Below, piece after piece: positions 1 through 8,107 of a DNA stretch of 64,000 nt. The DNA comes from CAZEPJ01 sp964514105 (GTDB lineage Bacteria; Desulfobacterota; Desulfocorpusculales; Desulfocorpusculum). The position numbers and the translations under genes are program-made. Below the pieces are notes generated by a model. That model saw nothing but the letters and a program-made list of their open reading frames with translations. It was not told where the DNA came from and did no database searches. Where the stretch lies: the NCBI GenBank assembly GCA_964514105.1, contig CAZEPJ010000013.1, positions 12,358 through 76,357 of the forward strand, in the 5' to 3' direction. Positions within the stretch are counted from its first letter, which is position 1. The number at the start of each line of letters is the position of its first letter.

Positions 1-853
1 GGGCAAGGAGGTGCTGGCCCGATACATCCACCGGGCGAGTCCCAGGCGGGACAATGCCCTGGTGGCCATCAACTGTGCCGCCATCCCGGAGAACCTTCTG
101 GAGAGCGAGCTTTTCGGACACGAGCGCGGGGCCTTCACCGGGGCGCACGCGCGCAAGATCGGCAAGTTCGAACAGGCCCAGGGCGGCACTCTCCTGCTGG
201 ACGAAATCGGCGAGATGAACCTGACCCTCCAGGCCAAGCTCCTGAGGGTCCTGCAGGAGTGGGAGGTGGACCGCGTGGGGGGCATCAGCCCGGTCCCTCT
301 GGACGTGCGCATCATCGCCACCACCAATGCGGACCTGGGAGCGTCCGTGCGCAAGGGGTCCTTCCGGGAGGACCTCTTCTTCCGGCTCAACGTCATCCCC
401 CTCACCCTGCCGCCCCTCCGGGAGCGGCCGGCGGATATCCCCCTGCTGGCGAACCACTTCTTGGCCCGATGCGAGATGCCGCCCGGGAGGCGGATCGACG
501 GGTTCACGCCCCGCGCCGTGGAACTCATGGGGAGACACCCCTGGCGGGGCAATGTGCGGGAGCTGAAAAACGCAGTGGAGCGCGCCGTGCTCCTGTCCCA
601 GGGACGCCTGCTCGACAGCCAGGACCTGTGGCTGGAGGGATGGGAGACCGAGGCCCCGCAGGGGGCGGGGGATGCGGCCGAGGGCTCGGTCAAGGACATG
701 GAACGGGGCTTGATCCTGCGCACCCTGCAGCGGGAGGGATGGAATCGCGCCCGGGCGTCCATCAAGCTGGGCATCAGCGTTCGCACCCTGAGAAACAAGC
801 TCCACGAGTACCGCCGGGAAGGGTTTCTGGAGGCCACGCAAGGGAGGGGCTGA
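1..853 (+). CDS. Sigma-54-dependent flagellar activator (FlrC/FleR-like), 5'-truncated
   Basis: The reading frame enters from the left edge, so the N-terminus, including any receiver domain, is missing. What remains is the second half of an AAA+ sigma-54 activator. The sigma-54-contacting loop GAFTGA is present, followed by the Walker B region (LLLDEIGEM), the arginine-finger/sensor region (FRLNVIPL..LRERPADIP) and a C-terminal Fis-type helix-turn-helix (residues after GWNRARASIKLGISVRTLRNKL). It lies 3 bp before flgB, and four sigma-54 promoters occur in this window. It is therefore the likely activator of the middle flagellar genes, like FlrC/FleR/FlgR. Family assignment is firm; the exact orthologue is inferred from context. 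Confidence 0.93.
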   Translation, partial: GKEVLARYIHRASPRRDNALVAINCAAIPENLLESELFGHERGAFTGAHARKIGKFEQAQGGTLLLDEIGEMNLTLQAKLLRVLQEWEVDRVGGISPVPLDVRIIATTNADLGASVRKGSFREDLFFRLNVIPLTLPPLRERPADIPLLANHFLARCEMPPGRRIDGFTPRAVELMGRHPWRGNVRELKNAVERAVLLSQGRLLDSQDLWLEGWETEAPQGAGDAAEGSVKDMERGLILRTLQREGWNRARASIKLGISVRTLRNKLHEYRREGFLEATQGRG

Positions 854-856
854 TCC

Positions 857-1285
857 ATGTGGAGCGGACAACTGGACCGGACCGTACGGCTGCTGGAGGG
901 CGGGATGGACCTGGCCGTGGCGCGCCGCCGGGTCCTGGCCGCCAACGTGGCCAACGCCGAGACGCCGGGGTACAAGGCGGCGGACCTGGACTTCGACCGT
1001 CTCCTGGACCAGGCGGGCCAGTCGGGTCCCCTCGCGCGACCCGCCGTGCTCACGCGCACCCACGCCCAGCATCGGGGGGGGGAGAGCCCCACGGAGCCCT
1101 CATGGCCCGTGCGCTACGTCATGGAGCCCATGGGCGAGGTGCGGGCCGACGGCAATACCGTGGACCTCGAAGGGGAGATGATGCGGCTGGCGCAGAACCA
1201 GATCCGCTTCCAGGCCCTGACCCAGGCCATGAATCGCGTCTTCTCCAAGCTGCGGGAGGCCATCACAGAGGGAGGCAGGCGATGA
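857..1285 (+). CDS. flgB: Flagellar basal-body rod protein FlgB
   Basis: A 142-residue proximal rod subunit, the usual FlgB length. The N-terminus has the rod/hook family signature (RRRVLAANVANAETPGYKAADLDF). The C-terminus has the matching amphipathic helix (DLEGEMMRLAQNQIRFQALTQ), which pairs with it as a coiled coil in the assembled rod. The ATG follows an AGGGAGGGG ribosome site. The stop codon overlaps the flgC start (ATGA), implying translational coupling. It is exported by the flagellar type III system. Confidence 0.95.
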   Translation: MWSGQLDRTVRLLEGGMDLAVARRRVLAANVANAETPGYKAADLDFDRLLDQAGQSGPLARPAVLTRTHAQHRGGESPTEPSWPVRYVMEPMGEVRADGNTVDLEGEMMRLAQNQIRFQALTQAMNRVFSKLREAITEGGRR

Positions 1286-1719
1286 AGGACTTCTTCCGGA
1301 TCCTGGATCTCAACGCCTCGGGGCTCACGGCCCAGCGCTGGCGGCTCAACGTGCTGGCCTCCAACCTGGCCAATGCGGAGAGCACCCGGAGCCCCGAGGG
1401 GGGGCCGTTCCGCCGCAAGGACGTGGTGTTCAGCGCCGCCCTCCAGGATTTCCAGGCCGTCCTGCGCGCCGGGGCCGATCCCCTGCTGCGGGGTGTGCGG
1501 GTGTCGGGCATCGTCGAGGATCCCAGGCCGCCCCGGCTGGTGTACCAGCCCGGGCATCCGGATGCCGACCCCGCGGGCTATGTGGCCCTCCCCAATGTGA
1601 ATCCCCTGGAGGAGATGGTGAACCTGTTGGCCGCGGCACGCTCGTACGAGGCCAACGTGGAGATGTTCAACGCCACCAAGGCCATGCTCCTCAAGGCCTT
1701 GGAGATCGGACGGGTTTGA
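1282..1719 (+). CDS. flgC: Flagellar basal-body rod protein FlgC
   Basis: A 145-residue proximal rod protein. It opens with the family motif (LTAQRWRLNVLASNLANAEST) and ends with the conserved FlgC helix (VNPLEEMVNLLAAARSYEANVEMFNATKAMLLKALEIGR). The ATG at 1282 overlaps the flgB stop by 4 bp. A much longer open frame extends upstream through flgB and the regulator, but only this part matches a family, so the internal ATG is taken as the start. fliE follows 12 bp downstream, the standard flgB-flgC-fliE order. Confidence 0.95.
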   Translation: MKDFFRILDLNASGLTAQRWRLNVLASNLANAESTRSPEGGPFRRKDVVFSAALQDFQAVLRAGADPLLRGVRVSGIVEDPRPPRLVYQPGHPDADPAGYVALPNVNPLEEMVNLLAAARSYEANVEMFNATKAMLLKALEIGRV

Positions 1720-1731
1720 CGGAGGCGCCAT

Positions 1732-2040
1732 ATGGACGAGATCCGCTGGAGCAAGGTGCAGGGCACGTCCCCGGGGCAGTCCCCGGGCCTCGGGCGCCCG
1801 CAGGGCGAGGAAAAGGGGGAAGTCTCCTTCGGAGATCTGCTCCGCACCTCCATGGAGGAGGCCAACAGCCTCCAGGATCAGGCGGCCCAGGCCATGGAGG
1901 ATCTGGCCCAGGGACGCACAGAGGACCTCCACCGCACCATGGTCCTCATGGAGAAGGCAGACCTCTCCTTCAAGCTGATGATGCAGGTGCGCAACAAGCT
2001 GCTGGAGGCGTATCAGGAGCTTACGAGGATGCCGCTGTAG
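1732..2040 (+). CDS. fliE: Flagellar hook-basal body complex protein FliE
   Basis: A 102-residue protein joining the MS ring to the rod. The conserved C-terminal half is visible (FGDLLRTSMEEANSLQDQA, then a helix ending MEKADLSFKLMMQVRNKLLEAYQEL). The N-terminus is a short variable Gly/Pro/Gln-rich stretch, typical of the family. An AGGCG-type ribosome site precedes the ATG. It sits between flgC and fliF as in most flagellar clusters. Confidence 0.94.
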   Translation: MDEIRWSKVQGTSPGQSPGLGRPQGEEKGEVSFGDLLRTSMEEANSLQDQAAQAMEDLAQGRTEDLHRTMVLMEKADLSFKLMMQVRNKLLEAYQELTRMPL

Positions 2041-2105
2041 GGTGGCTCGAGTCGTCCACCCGTCCGACGGGTCCCATCGTTGAACCCTGAACGGAGGTGC
2101 AGTCC

Positions 2106-3719
2106 ATGGCCATGCCCGTGGAGAACATCGTCAACCAGAGCCGGGCCTTCTGGGGGGGGCTCAGCGGCTCCCGAAAGGTCGGGCTCGTGGGGGTCACGCT
2201 GGTCGTGATGGTGGCCCTGGGATCGCTGGCGGTCCTGGGCGGGCGACCCGCCTATCGACCTCTGTTCGTCAACCTGGGCCAGGAGGACGCAGCGGCCATC
2301 GTGGATCGGCTCAGGGAGCGCAAGGTTCCGTACCGGCTGGGGGCGGGCGGGCGCGCGGTGGAGGTGCCCGAGGATCGCCTCTACGAGACCCGGCTCAACC
2401 TGGCCACCGACGGGCTTCCCCAGGGCGGCGGGGTGGGGTTCGAGCTGTTCGATCGCCAGGCCTTCGGGGCCACGGAGTTCGTGCAAAGGGTCAACCTGCA
2501 GCGGGCCCTCCAGGGCGAGCTGGCCAGGACCATCCGGCAGTTCCCCCAGGTGGCCCAGGCCAGGGTCCATCTGAGCGTCCCCGAGCGCTCCCTGTTCGTT
2601 CGGGAGGCCGAGCGGCCCCACGGGACCGTGGTCCTGCAGCTCCACCCCGGGACCACCCTGCAACCCGCCCAGATGCAGGGGATCGTGCATCTGGTCTCCA
2701 GCGCGGTGCCGGGCATGAGTCCCCAGGACGTCCACCTGGTGGATACCACGGGCAAGGTCCTCTACTCGTCCGCAGACGGAGAGGGCGCGGGCGGGGCCAG
2801 CGGACGGGTCCTGGAGCGGCAGGTGGAGATGGAGCGCCGGCTGGAGGCCAAGATCCACGGGATGCTGGAGCCGGTGCTGGGTCCCCAGAAGGTGGTGGCC
2901 CGGGTCCACGTGGACCTCGACGCCAGACGGGTGGAGCAGACCGAGGAGCAGTTCGACCCGGACAAGTCGGCGGTGCGCAGCGAGCAGCGCTCCACCGAGC
3001 GTTCTACGGGAGGAGGCTTCACGGGAGGGGGCGTCCCGGGGGTCGTCTCCAACCTGACGGACCCGAAGGCCGGCAGCAGTCAGGCCGCCGCCGGCCCCAC
3101 TTCCCAGCGGGAGTCGGAGACGGTGAACTACGAGGTGAACCGCCTGACCCGCCGCACCCTGGCATCGGGGGGAGATGTGCGGAGGCTCACCGTGGCGGTC
3201 CTGGTGGACGGGATCCGCAAGCCCGCGGCGGGGGGCGAGGGCAAGGAGGCCTGGACCGTGGTGGCACGCCCCGCCGAGGAACTCAAGCAGTACGAGGAGA
3301 TCGTCAAGCAGGCCGTGGGCTTCAACCCCCAGCGGGGAGACCAGCTGCAGGTGGCCAGCGCGCCTTTCGAGCGCATGCAGGATGTCGCCTCACCTTCGCC
3401 CGGCGGCCTGGCGGAGATCGGCGAGGCGTTGGGGGGAGGCGCCGCGCGGCACGGCCTGGCCCTGGTCCTGGCCCTGGTGCTGCTTCTGGCCGTGGTCCGG
3501 CCCCTGGTCCGGGGGGTGGTGCGGGCCATCCAGAGCGCACCCCGCGAGGCGGCCCTGCCCAGGGCCCTGGGAGTCGCGGACGGCCGGGCGCGGGTCCCCT
3601 TGCCATCCTCGGCAGCGTCCCCGCCAGGGCTCCTGCCCCAGGAGGTGGTCCAGATGGCCCAGGTGGACCCGCAGCGCTTCGCCGCGGCCCTCAAGACCTG
3701 GATGAAACAGGGGGAGTGA
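2106..3719 (+). CDS. fliF: Flagellar MS-ring protein FliF
   Basis: A 537-residue inner-membrane ring protein. Two membrane spans flank the periplasmic part, at about residues 20-42 and 445-465. The ring-building motifs of the YscJ/FliF family lie between them (NLGQEDAAAIVDRLRERKVPYRL; GFELFDRQAFGATEFVQRVNLQRAL), then the FliF C domain with the Gly-rich stretch near residue 300. The tail (PQEVVQMAQVDPQRFAAALKTWM) is the FliG-binding peptide. The frame is open from a GTG at 2097, but GGAGG at 2093-2097 is correctly spaced only for the ATG at 2106. Confidence 0.96.
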   Translation: MAMPVENIVNQSRAFWGGLSGSRKVGLVGVTLVVMVALGSLAVLGGRPAYRPLFVNLGQEDAAAIVDRLRERKVPYRLGAGGRAVEVPEDRLYETRLNLATDGLPQGGGVGFELFDRQAFGATEFVQRVNLQRALQGELARTIRQFPQVAQARVHLSVPERSLFVREAERPHGTVVLQLHPGTTLQPAQMQGIVHLVSSAVPGMSPQDVHLVDTTGKVLYSSADGEGAGGASGRVLERQVEMERRLEAKIHGMLEPVLGPQKVVARVHVDLDARRVEQTEEQFDPDKSAVRSEQRSTERSTGGGFTGGGVPGVVSNLTDPKAGSSQAAAGPTSQRESETVNYEVNRLTRRTLASGGDVRRLTVAVLVDGIRKPAAGGEGKEAWTVVARPAEELKQYEEIVKQAVGFNPQRGDQLQVASAPFERMQDVASPSPGGLAEIGEALGGGAARHGLALVLALVLLLAVVRPLVRGVVRAIQSAPREAALPRALGVADGRARVPLPSSAASPPGLLPQEVVQMAQVDPQRFAAALKTWMKQGE

Positions 3720-3720
3720 C

Positions 3721-4731
3721 ATGGGGGCAGCGACCAGTCAGCGCAGCGCCCTGGAAAAAGCGGCCATCCTCCTGCAGCTCATGGGGGAGGAGGCGGCGGC
3801 CCAGGTGCTTCAGAGCCTCCCCATGGACGAGGTGCAGCGGATGACCCAGGTCCTGATGCGCATGGAGCCGGCCAGCTTCGACGAGGCCAGCCGCATCGCC
3901 CGGGAGTTCACGGAGATGATGGCCCAACGCGGGACCTTCATGGTGTCGGGGGAGGACTTCGCCCGATCCGTCATCGGACGCGCCTTTGACAAGGCCTCGG
4001 CCAGCCGCCTGATGGACGCGGTGAGCGCCATGGGGGATCAGCGCACCTTCGACGCCCTCAACCGCGTGGACCCCAAGGTGATCTCCGAATTCACCCGGGC
4101 GGAGCACCCGCAGACCACGGCCCTCATCCTGGCCCACCTCCATCCGGCGACGGCCGGCAAGGTCCTTTCCCAACTGCCCGACGTGGTCCGGACCGAGGTG
4201 ATCCTGCGGCTGGCCAACATCAAGGAGGTCTCGCCCACCATCCTGGAGGAGATCACCGAGGCCCTCCAGACGGATCTCCTTCAGATCAGCTCCTCGGGCC
4301 AGGAAATGGGGGGGCTCAAGAAGGTGGCGGAGATCCTCAACCATGCGGACAAAAAGGTGGAGGAGGAGATCATCACCAAGATCCAGAAAGAGGATCCCTC
4401 CCTGGCCGAGGGAATCCAGCGGCTCATGTTCGTCTTTGACGACCTGAGCAAGCTGGAGGACAGGGCCGTGCAGGAGATCCTGCGGGAGGTGGAGGTCAAG
4501 CTCCTGGCCAAGGCCCTGCGAGCGGCCGGCGAGGAGGTCCAGAAGAAGATCTTCAGCAACATGTCGCAGAGGGCCGCCGACGTGCTCCGGGAGGACATCG
4601 AAGCCCTGGGCCCCACCCGGCTCTCGGACGTGGAAGAGGCCCAGATGGAGATCGTCAAGGTGACGCTGCGCCTGCGGGACGAGGGGCGGGTGGTGATCCA
4701 GTCCGGGGGGCAGGACGATGTCTTCGTCTGA
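3721..4731 (+). CDS. fliG: Flagellar motor switch protein FliG
   Basis: A 336-residue C-ring rotor protein of normal length. The N-terminal FliF-binding region (RSALEKAAILLQLMGEEAAAQVLQSL), the middle domain with the EHPQ motif (RAEHPQTTALILAHL) and the C-terminal torque domain (FDDLSKLEDRAVQEILREVEVKLLAKAL) are all visible. The charged torque-helix residues that face the stator are retained. The start lies 1 bp after the fliF stop and the 3' end overlaps fliH by 14 bp, so fliF-fliG-fliH are tightly coupled. Confidence 0.97.
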   Translation: MGAATSQRSALEKAAILLQLMGEEAAAQVLQSLPMDEVQRMTQVLMRMEPASFDEASRIAREFTEMMAQRGTFMVSGEDFARSVIGRAFDKASASRLMDAVSAMGDQRTFDALNRVDPKVISEFTRAEHPQTTALILAHLHPATAGKVLSQLPDVVRTEVILRLANIKEVSPTILEEITEALQTDLLQISSSGQEMGGLKKVAEILNHADKKVEEEIITKIQKEDPSLAEGIQRLMFVFDDLSKLEDRAVQEILREVEVKLLAKALRAAGEEVQKKIFSNMSQRAADVLREDIEALGPTRLSDVEEAQMEIVKVTLRLRDEGRVVIQSGGQDDVFV

Positions 4732-5503
4732 GTGGAAGCCCCTGGCCGTGGGCAGGCCCCCATCCAGCGCGTTCATGCCCTTCCCGGCCCGGCGGAGGGG
4801 CGGCGGGGGATTCGACGGCCTGGATCCCACCGCATCCCTTGTGTCCGGGGAGGCGTCGAGCCCGCACGAGGGCCTGGACCCCCAGGGCGCGGGGTGCGCC
4901 GAACGGCTGGTGGCCGAGGCGCGCCGGCGGGCCGATCAGATCGAGCGGGAGGCCTTTGCCAAGGGATTTGCCGAGGGCGAGCGGGCCGGTCGGGCCCTGG
5001 CCGAGCAGAGCATGGAGAGCTCGCTGCGGGCCCTGGACGGGGCCCTGGAGGCCTGGCTGGCAAGCCGGGAGGAGCGGTCAAGGGAGCAGGTCCAAGAGGT
5101 GGTTCGGCTCTCCCTGGCCGTGGCGGAGCGGATCCTCCACCGGGAGGTCCGAACCGACCCCCGGGTGGTGACGGACGTGGTCACGGCGGCCCTTCACCGC
5201 GGGCAACTGGGGGAAGAGGTCGTTGTCCGGGTAAACCCCATGGACCGCGAGACCCTCATGGCGGCGCGCCCGGAGATGATCGGTCATCTGGGCGAGGTGC
5301 GATCCATGCGCATCGAGGCCGACGAAGGGATCGAGCGCGGGGGGGCTCTGGTGGAGTGCGCACTGGGGGAACTGGATCTGCGCCTGGGCCGGCAGCTGGA
5401 GGAGATCGCCAAGGCCTTCGCCCGCCTGTGGGTCGATCCCACCGGGACACTCCCCCCGGGGCAGGGGGCGCCTGCCCAGTCCGGGGCCGAGGGGGGGCCA
5501 TGA
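4718..5503 (+). CDS. fliH: Flagellar export apparatus regulator FliH
   Basis: A 261-residue cytoplasmic partner and negative regulator of the FliI ATPase. After a variable, Gly-rich N-terminus comes the Ala/Glu-rich helix with GxxxG-type repeats (AKGFAEGERAGRALAEQ), characteristic of FliH. The C-terminal V-ATPase-E-like domain follows (LSLAVAERILHREVRTDPRVV). It overlaps the fliG end by 14 bp and the fliI start by 4 bp (ATGA). Confidence 0.93.
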   Translation: MSSSEWKPLAVGRPPSSAFMPFPARRRGGGGFDGLDPTASLVSGEASSPHEGLDPQGAGCAERLVAEARRRADQIEREAFAKGFAEGERAGRALAEQSMESSLRALDGALEAWLASREERSREQVQEVVRLSLAVAERILHREVRTDPRVVTDVVTAALHRGQLGEEVVVRVNPMDRETLMAARPEMIGHLGEVRSMRIEADEGIERGGALVECALGELDLRLGRQLEEIAKAFARLWVDPTGTLPPGQGAPAQSGAEGGP

Positions 5504-6828
5504 CGCCCCTGGCCGCGGAGATGGCGCGATTCCACAGGGCCTTGCAGGAGATGGAGACGCTCCCCCTCAACGGGAGGGTGAGCCGCCTGGTGGGCCTGCT
5601 CATCGAGGGGCACGGCCCGGGCGCCACGGTGGGCTCCCAATGCCGCATCTACCCCAAGGAGCCTGGGGCCGAGCCCCTTCTGGCCGAGGTTGTGGGTTTC
5701 CGGGGACGTGAGGTCCTTTTCCTCCCGTACGGGGAGACGCGCGGGATCGGGCCGGGGTGCCGGATCCTCTCCTGCGGCGACCCCGCCGAGTGTCCCGTGG
5801 GGGAGGCCCTCCTGGGCCGGGTCATCGACGGACTGGGCGAGCCGCTGGACGGCCTGGGCCCGCTTCCGGGCAAGACCCGCTATCCCCTGCACGCGCCCCC
5901 CCCCCATCCCCTCCAGCGGGCGCGCATCCTGGAGCCCCTTGATCTGGGCATCCGCTCCATCAACGGCCTGCTCACCTGCGGCAAGGGGCAGCGCATGGGG
6001 ATCTTCGCCGGCTCGGGAGTGGGAAAGAGCACGCTGCTGGGGATGATGGCCCGCTTCACCCGGGCGGATGTGAACGTCATCGCCCTCATCGGGGAGCGGG
6101 GCCGGGAGGTGCGGGAGTTCATCGAGCGCGATCTGGGGCAAGAGGGGCTGCGGCGCAGTGTGGTGGTGGTGGCAACGTCCGACCAGCCAGCCCTGGTGCG
6201 CATGCGGGGGGCGTTCATGGCCACGGCCGTGGCGGAGTTCTTCCGGGACCAGGGGCGGCACGTGCTGCTCCTCATGGACTCCCTCACCCGATTCGCCATG
6301 GCCCAGCGGGAGGTGGGGCTCTCGGCGGGAGAGCCGCCGACCACCAAGGGGTACCCCCCGTCGGTCTTCGCGGCCATCCCCCGCCTCCTGGAACGGGCGG
6401 GCAACGGGGCCTGCGGGGGATCCATCACCGGCCTGTATGCGGTCCTGGTGGAGAGCGACGACTTCAACGAACCCATCTCCGATGCGGTGCGCTCGGTCCT
6501 GGACGGTCACATCCAGCTGTCCCGGGACCTGGCCACCCAGGCCCATTATCCGGCCATCGACGTCCTCGGGAGCGTCAGCCGCGTCATGCGGGACGTGACC
6601 CCCGAGGGTCATCGCGCCCTGGCGGGTCGCTTCCTGTCCATCCTGTCCGTGTACCGCCGCGCCGAGGACCTGATCCAGCTCGGGGCCTATGCCAGGGGAA
6701 GTGACCCCCGGGTGGACGAGGCCATCCAATGCGTGGATCCTTTCAACGCGTTCCTGCGCCAGGGGGTGGACGAGGCCGCGTCCTTGCAGTCCTGCCAGGA
6801 GGCCCTGGCGGCCGTGGTTCCCGCGTGA
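5500..6828 (+). CDS. fliI: Flagellum-specific ATPase FliI
   Basis: A 442-residue F1-beta-like ATPase that energises flagellar type III export. The Walker A motif GSGVGKST is at about residue 171. A Walker B (VLLLMDSLTRFAMAQREVGL) and the family signature around PPTTKGYPPSVFAAIPRLLERAG follow. The frame is open much further upstream inside fliH, but the ATG at 5500 overlaps the fliH stop (ATGA) and gives the standard FliI length. It works with FliH and FliJ, both adjacent. Confidence 0.97.
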   Translation: MTPLAAEMARFHRALQEMETLPLNGRVSRLVGLLIEGHGPGATVGSQCRIYPKEPGAEPLLAEVVGFRGREVLFLPYGETRGIGPGCRILSCGDPAECPVGEALLGRVIDGLGEPLDGLGPLPGKTRYPLHAPPPHPLQRARILEPLDLGIRSINGLLTCGKGQRMGIFAGSGVGKSTLLGMMARFTRADVNVIALIGERGREVREFIERDLGQEGLRRSVVVVATSDQPALVRMRGAFMATAVAEFFRDQGRHVLLLMDSLTRFAMAQREVGLSAGEPPTTKGYPPSVFAAIPRLLERAGNGACGGSITGLYAVLVESDDFNEPISDAVRSVLDGHIQLSRDLATQAHYPAIDVLGSVSRVMRDVTPEGHRALAGRFLSILSVYRRAEDLIQLGAYARGSDPRVDEAIQCVDPFNAFLRQGVDEAASLQSCQEALAAVVPA

Positions 6829-6840
6829 GGCGCAGTGGAG

Positions 6841-7311
6841 ATGGGTTTCCAGTTTCGTCTGGAGCGGGTGCTGGCCCATCGGATGGAGTCCGAGCGAAGG
6901 GCCACACTGGAGATGGCCAGGGTCCGCGGGAGACGGGACCAGGAGGCCCGGGAGTTGGGCCGGCTCATGGGGATGTGCCGGGAGGCCGAGGCGCGCTGGG
7001 AGGCCTTGATCCTCCAGCGGGTCTCCCTGGACGAGCTGTGCTGGATGCGGCGCCATTGGGCGGTCCTTCGGGAGGATGTGGCCGCTCAGCAGGAGGTGGT
7101 CCGGCAATGGGAGGAGCGGCTGGCCCAGGCCAGAGACGCCCTGGTGAACGCCCGGCGGGACAAGAAGAGCCTGGAAATCCTGCGCGACAAGGCCTTGCAG
7201 CGCTTCCTGCAAGCCCTCGGGAGGGCCGAGACGGCCGCCCTGGACGAGATCTCACTGAGACCCTTCGTGGCCCCGGGCGCGGCTGAGGCCGCCCGGGAGA
7301 GGGAGGCATGA
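6841..7311 (+). CDS. fliJ: Flagellar export protein FliJ
   Basis: A small, mostly helical coiled-coil protein of about 156 residues directly after fliI, the normal place for FliJ. The N-terminus FQFRLERVLAHRMESERRA is the family hallmark; the rest is a charged antiparallel coiled coil. FliJ works like an F-type gamma stalk in the FliHIJ ATPase complex. A GTG at 6835 is an alternative start two codons upstream; the ATG is preferred by spacing from the TGAGG at 6826. Confidence 0.88.
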   Translation: MGFQFRLERVLAHRMESERRATLEMARVRGRRDQEARELGRLMGMCREAEARWEALILQRVSLDELCWMRRHWAVLREDVAAQQEVVRQWEERLAQARDALVNARRDKKSLEILRDKALQRFLQALGRAETAALDEISLRPFVAPGAAEAAREREA

Positions 7312-7315
7312 GACC

Positions 7316-7843
7316 ATGACCCGCCGCTCCTTGACGGGGATCCTGTGCGCCGTCTGCGCGGCGATGCTCCTCAACGGGGAGCCTGCGCAGGGGCAGGGAA
7401 ACGGGGCTCCGGGGCCGGACCAACTGACCCGGGGCAATGACACGGCCGCCCAGATGGCCGTGCGGATGATGGCCGAGGTCAGAAAGAGGGAGCAGGAAAT
7501 CGCCGTGCGGGAAGCGGAGCTTCGCAGAGGGGAGGAGCGCCTCAAGGCCCTGGAGGCCGAGCTCTCCAGGCTCCTGGCGGAGATCAGTCGGCGCCAGGAG
7601 GCCCTGGAGGCGCGGGGGCAGCACGGCGCCAAGGAGGAGGAAGGCCGCCTGTCCCAACTGGCCAAGCTGGTGGAGGGCTCCAACGCCGAGCAGGGAGCCC
7701 GCCTCCTCTCCCAACTGGAGCCCCACACGGCGGCCCGGCTCCTCGCCCGCATGAACAGCCGGAAGGCGGGCAAGTTTCTGGCCAGCGTGGAGCCCGGACA
7801 GGCCGCCCTCATCAGCAACGCCCTGCTGCAACCCCGCCCGTAA
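7316..7843 (+). CDS. MotE-like periplasmic flagellar protein (MgtE-N-like domain)
   Basis: A 175-residue protein starting 4 bp after the fliJ stop, so probably in the same operon. It has an N-terminal signal peptide (hydrophobic residues 7-20, likely cleaved after AQG). A long charged coiled coil spans about residues 55-105. The C-terminal module (LLSQLEPHTAARLLARMNSRKAGKFLASVEP) resembles the MgtE N-terminal fold found in MotE. MotE-type proteins in other flagellar clusters lie after fliJ and act as periplasmic chaperones or stator partners. Domain layout is seen; the MotE role is inferred, since no motA/motB is nearby. Confidence 0.72.
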   Translation: MTRRSLTGILCAVCAAMLLNGEPAQGQGNGAPGPDQLTRGNDTAAQMAVRMMAEVRKREQEIAVREAELRRGEERLKALEAELSRLLAEISRRQEALEARGQHGAKEEEGRLSQLAKLVEGSNAEQGARLLSQLEPHTAARLLARMNSRKAGKFLASVEPGQAALISNALLQPRP

Positions 7844-7857
7844 CCCACGACGGCAAC

Positions 7858-7880
7858 GGCCCTCCCGCCGGGGAGGGGCC
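7858..7880 (+). terminator. GC-rich hairpin after the flgB-to-motE-like operon
   Basis: GGCCCTCCC, a 4-base loop, then GGGAGGGGCC, with one bulge. It begins 15 bp after the MotE-like stop. No U-tract follows, so it is either a weak intrinsic terminator or a 3'-end stabilising structure. A new sigma-54 promoter follows about 180 bp later, consistent with an operon boundary. Confidence 0.4.
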
Positions 7881-8028
7881 GGCCCTGCCAGGGACGTAGC
7901 CGCACCCCACCCTTCCTGGGTCCCGGGGGCCCGTTGGCTCGCCGGGCCCCGGCAGATACTTCCGCTTGGGGCAAGGAATGCCCGGACCCCGGGAGAGACG
8001 TCGGGGCCTTATCGACATAAAAGATTGA

Positions 8029-8041
8029 ATTCATTATGAAT
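8029..8041. promoter_or_regulatory. AT-rich inverted repeat upstream of the fliK promoter
   Basis: ATTCAT-T-ATGAAT is a perfect 13-bp inverted repeat inside an unusually AT-rich patch (about 8010-8045) in otherwise very GC-rich DNA. It lies just upstream of the sigma-54 -24 element. It could be an operator or activator site, or simply a flexible promoter-upstream region; the binding protein is unknown. Confidence 0.4.
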
Positions 8042-8059
8042 AATGCCAGAGGGGAGGGG

Positions 8060-8075
8060 TGGCACCTTCCTTGCT
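8060..8075 (+). promoter_or_regulatory. Sigma-54 promoter of fliK-flgD-flgE
   Basis: TGGCACC-N4-TTGCT matches the sigma-54 consensus, with the invariant GG (8061-8062) and GC (8073-8074) at exact spacing. Transcription would start near 8086, just upstream of the fliK ribosome site at 8101. It also rules out the earlier in-frame ATG at 8036 as the fliK start. Confidence 0.88.
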
Positions 8076-8107
8076 TCTCTCGGGCATCGAGACCGCCGGG
8101 AGGAGAG

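Noticed and set aside
5284..7212. A 642-residue minus-strand open frame across fliI and fliJ
   Set aside because: Same shadow effect: composition typical of antisense GC-rich coding DNA, no domain, and full overlap with FliI.
7844..8107. Start of fliK at the ATG at 8036 (24 codons earlier)
   Set aside because: The sigma-54 -24/-12 lies at 8060-8075, so transcripts would begin after 8036; the ATG at 8108 has AGGAGA upstream.
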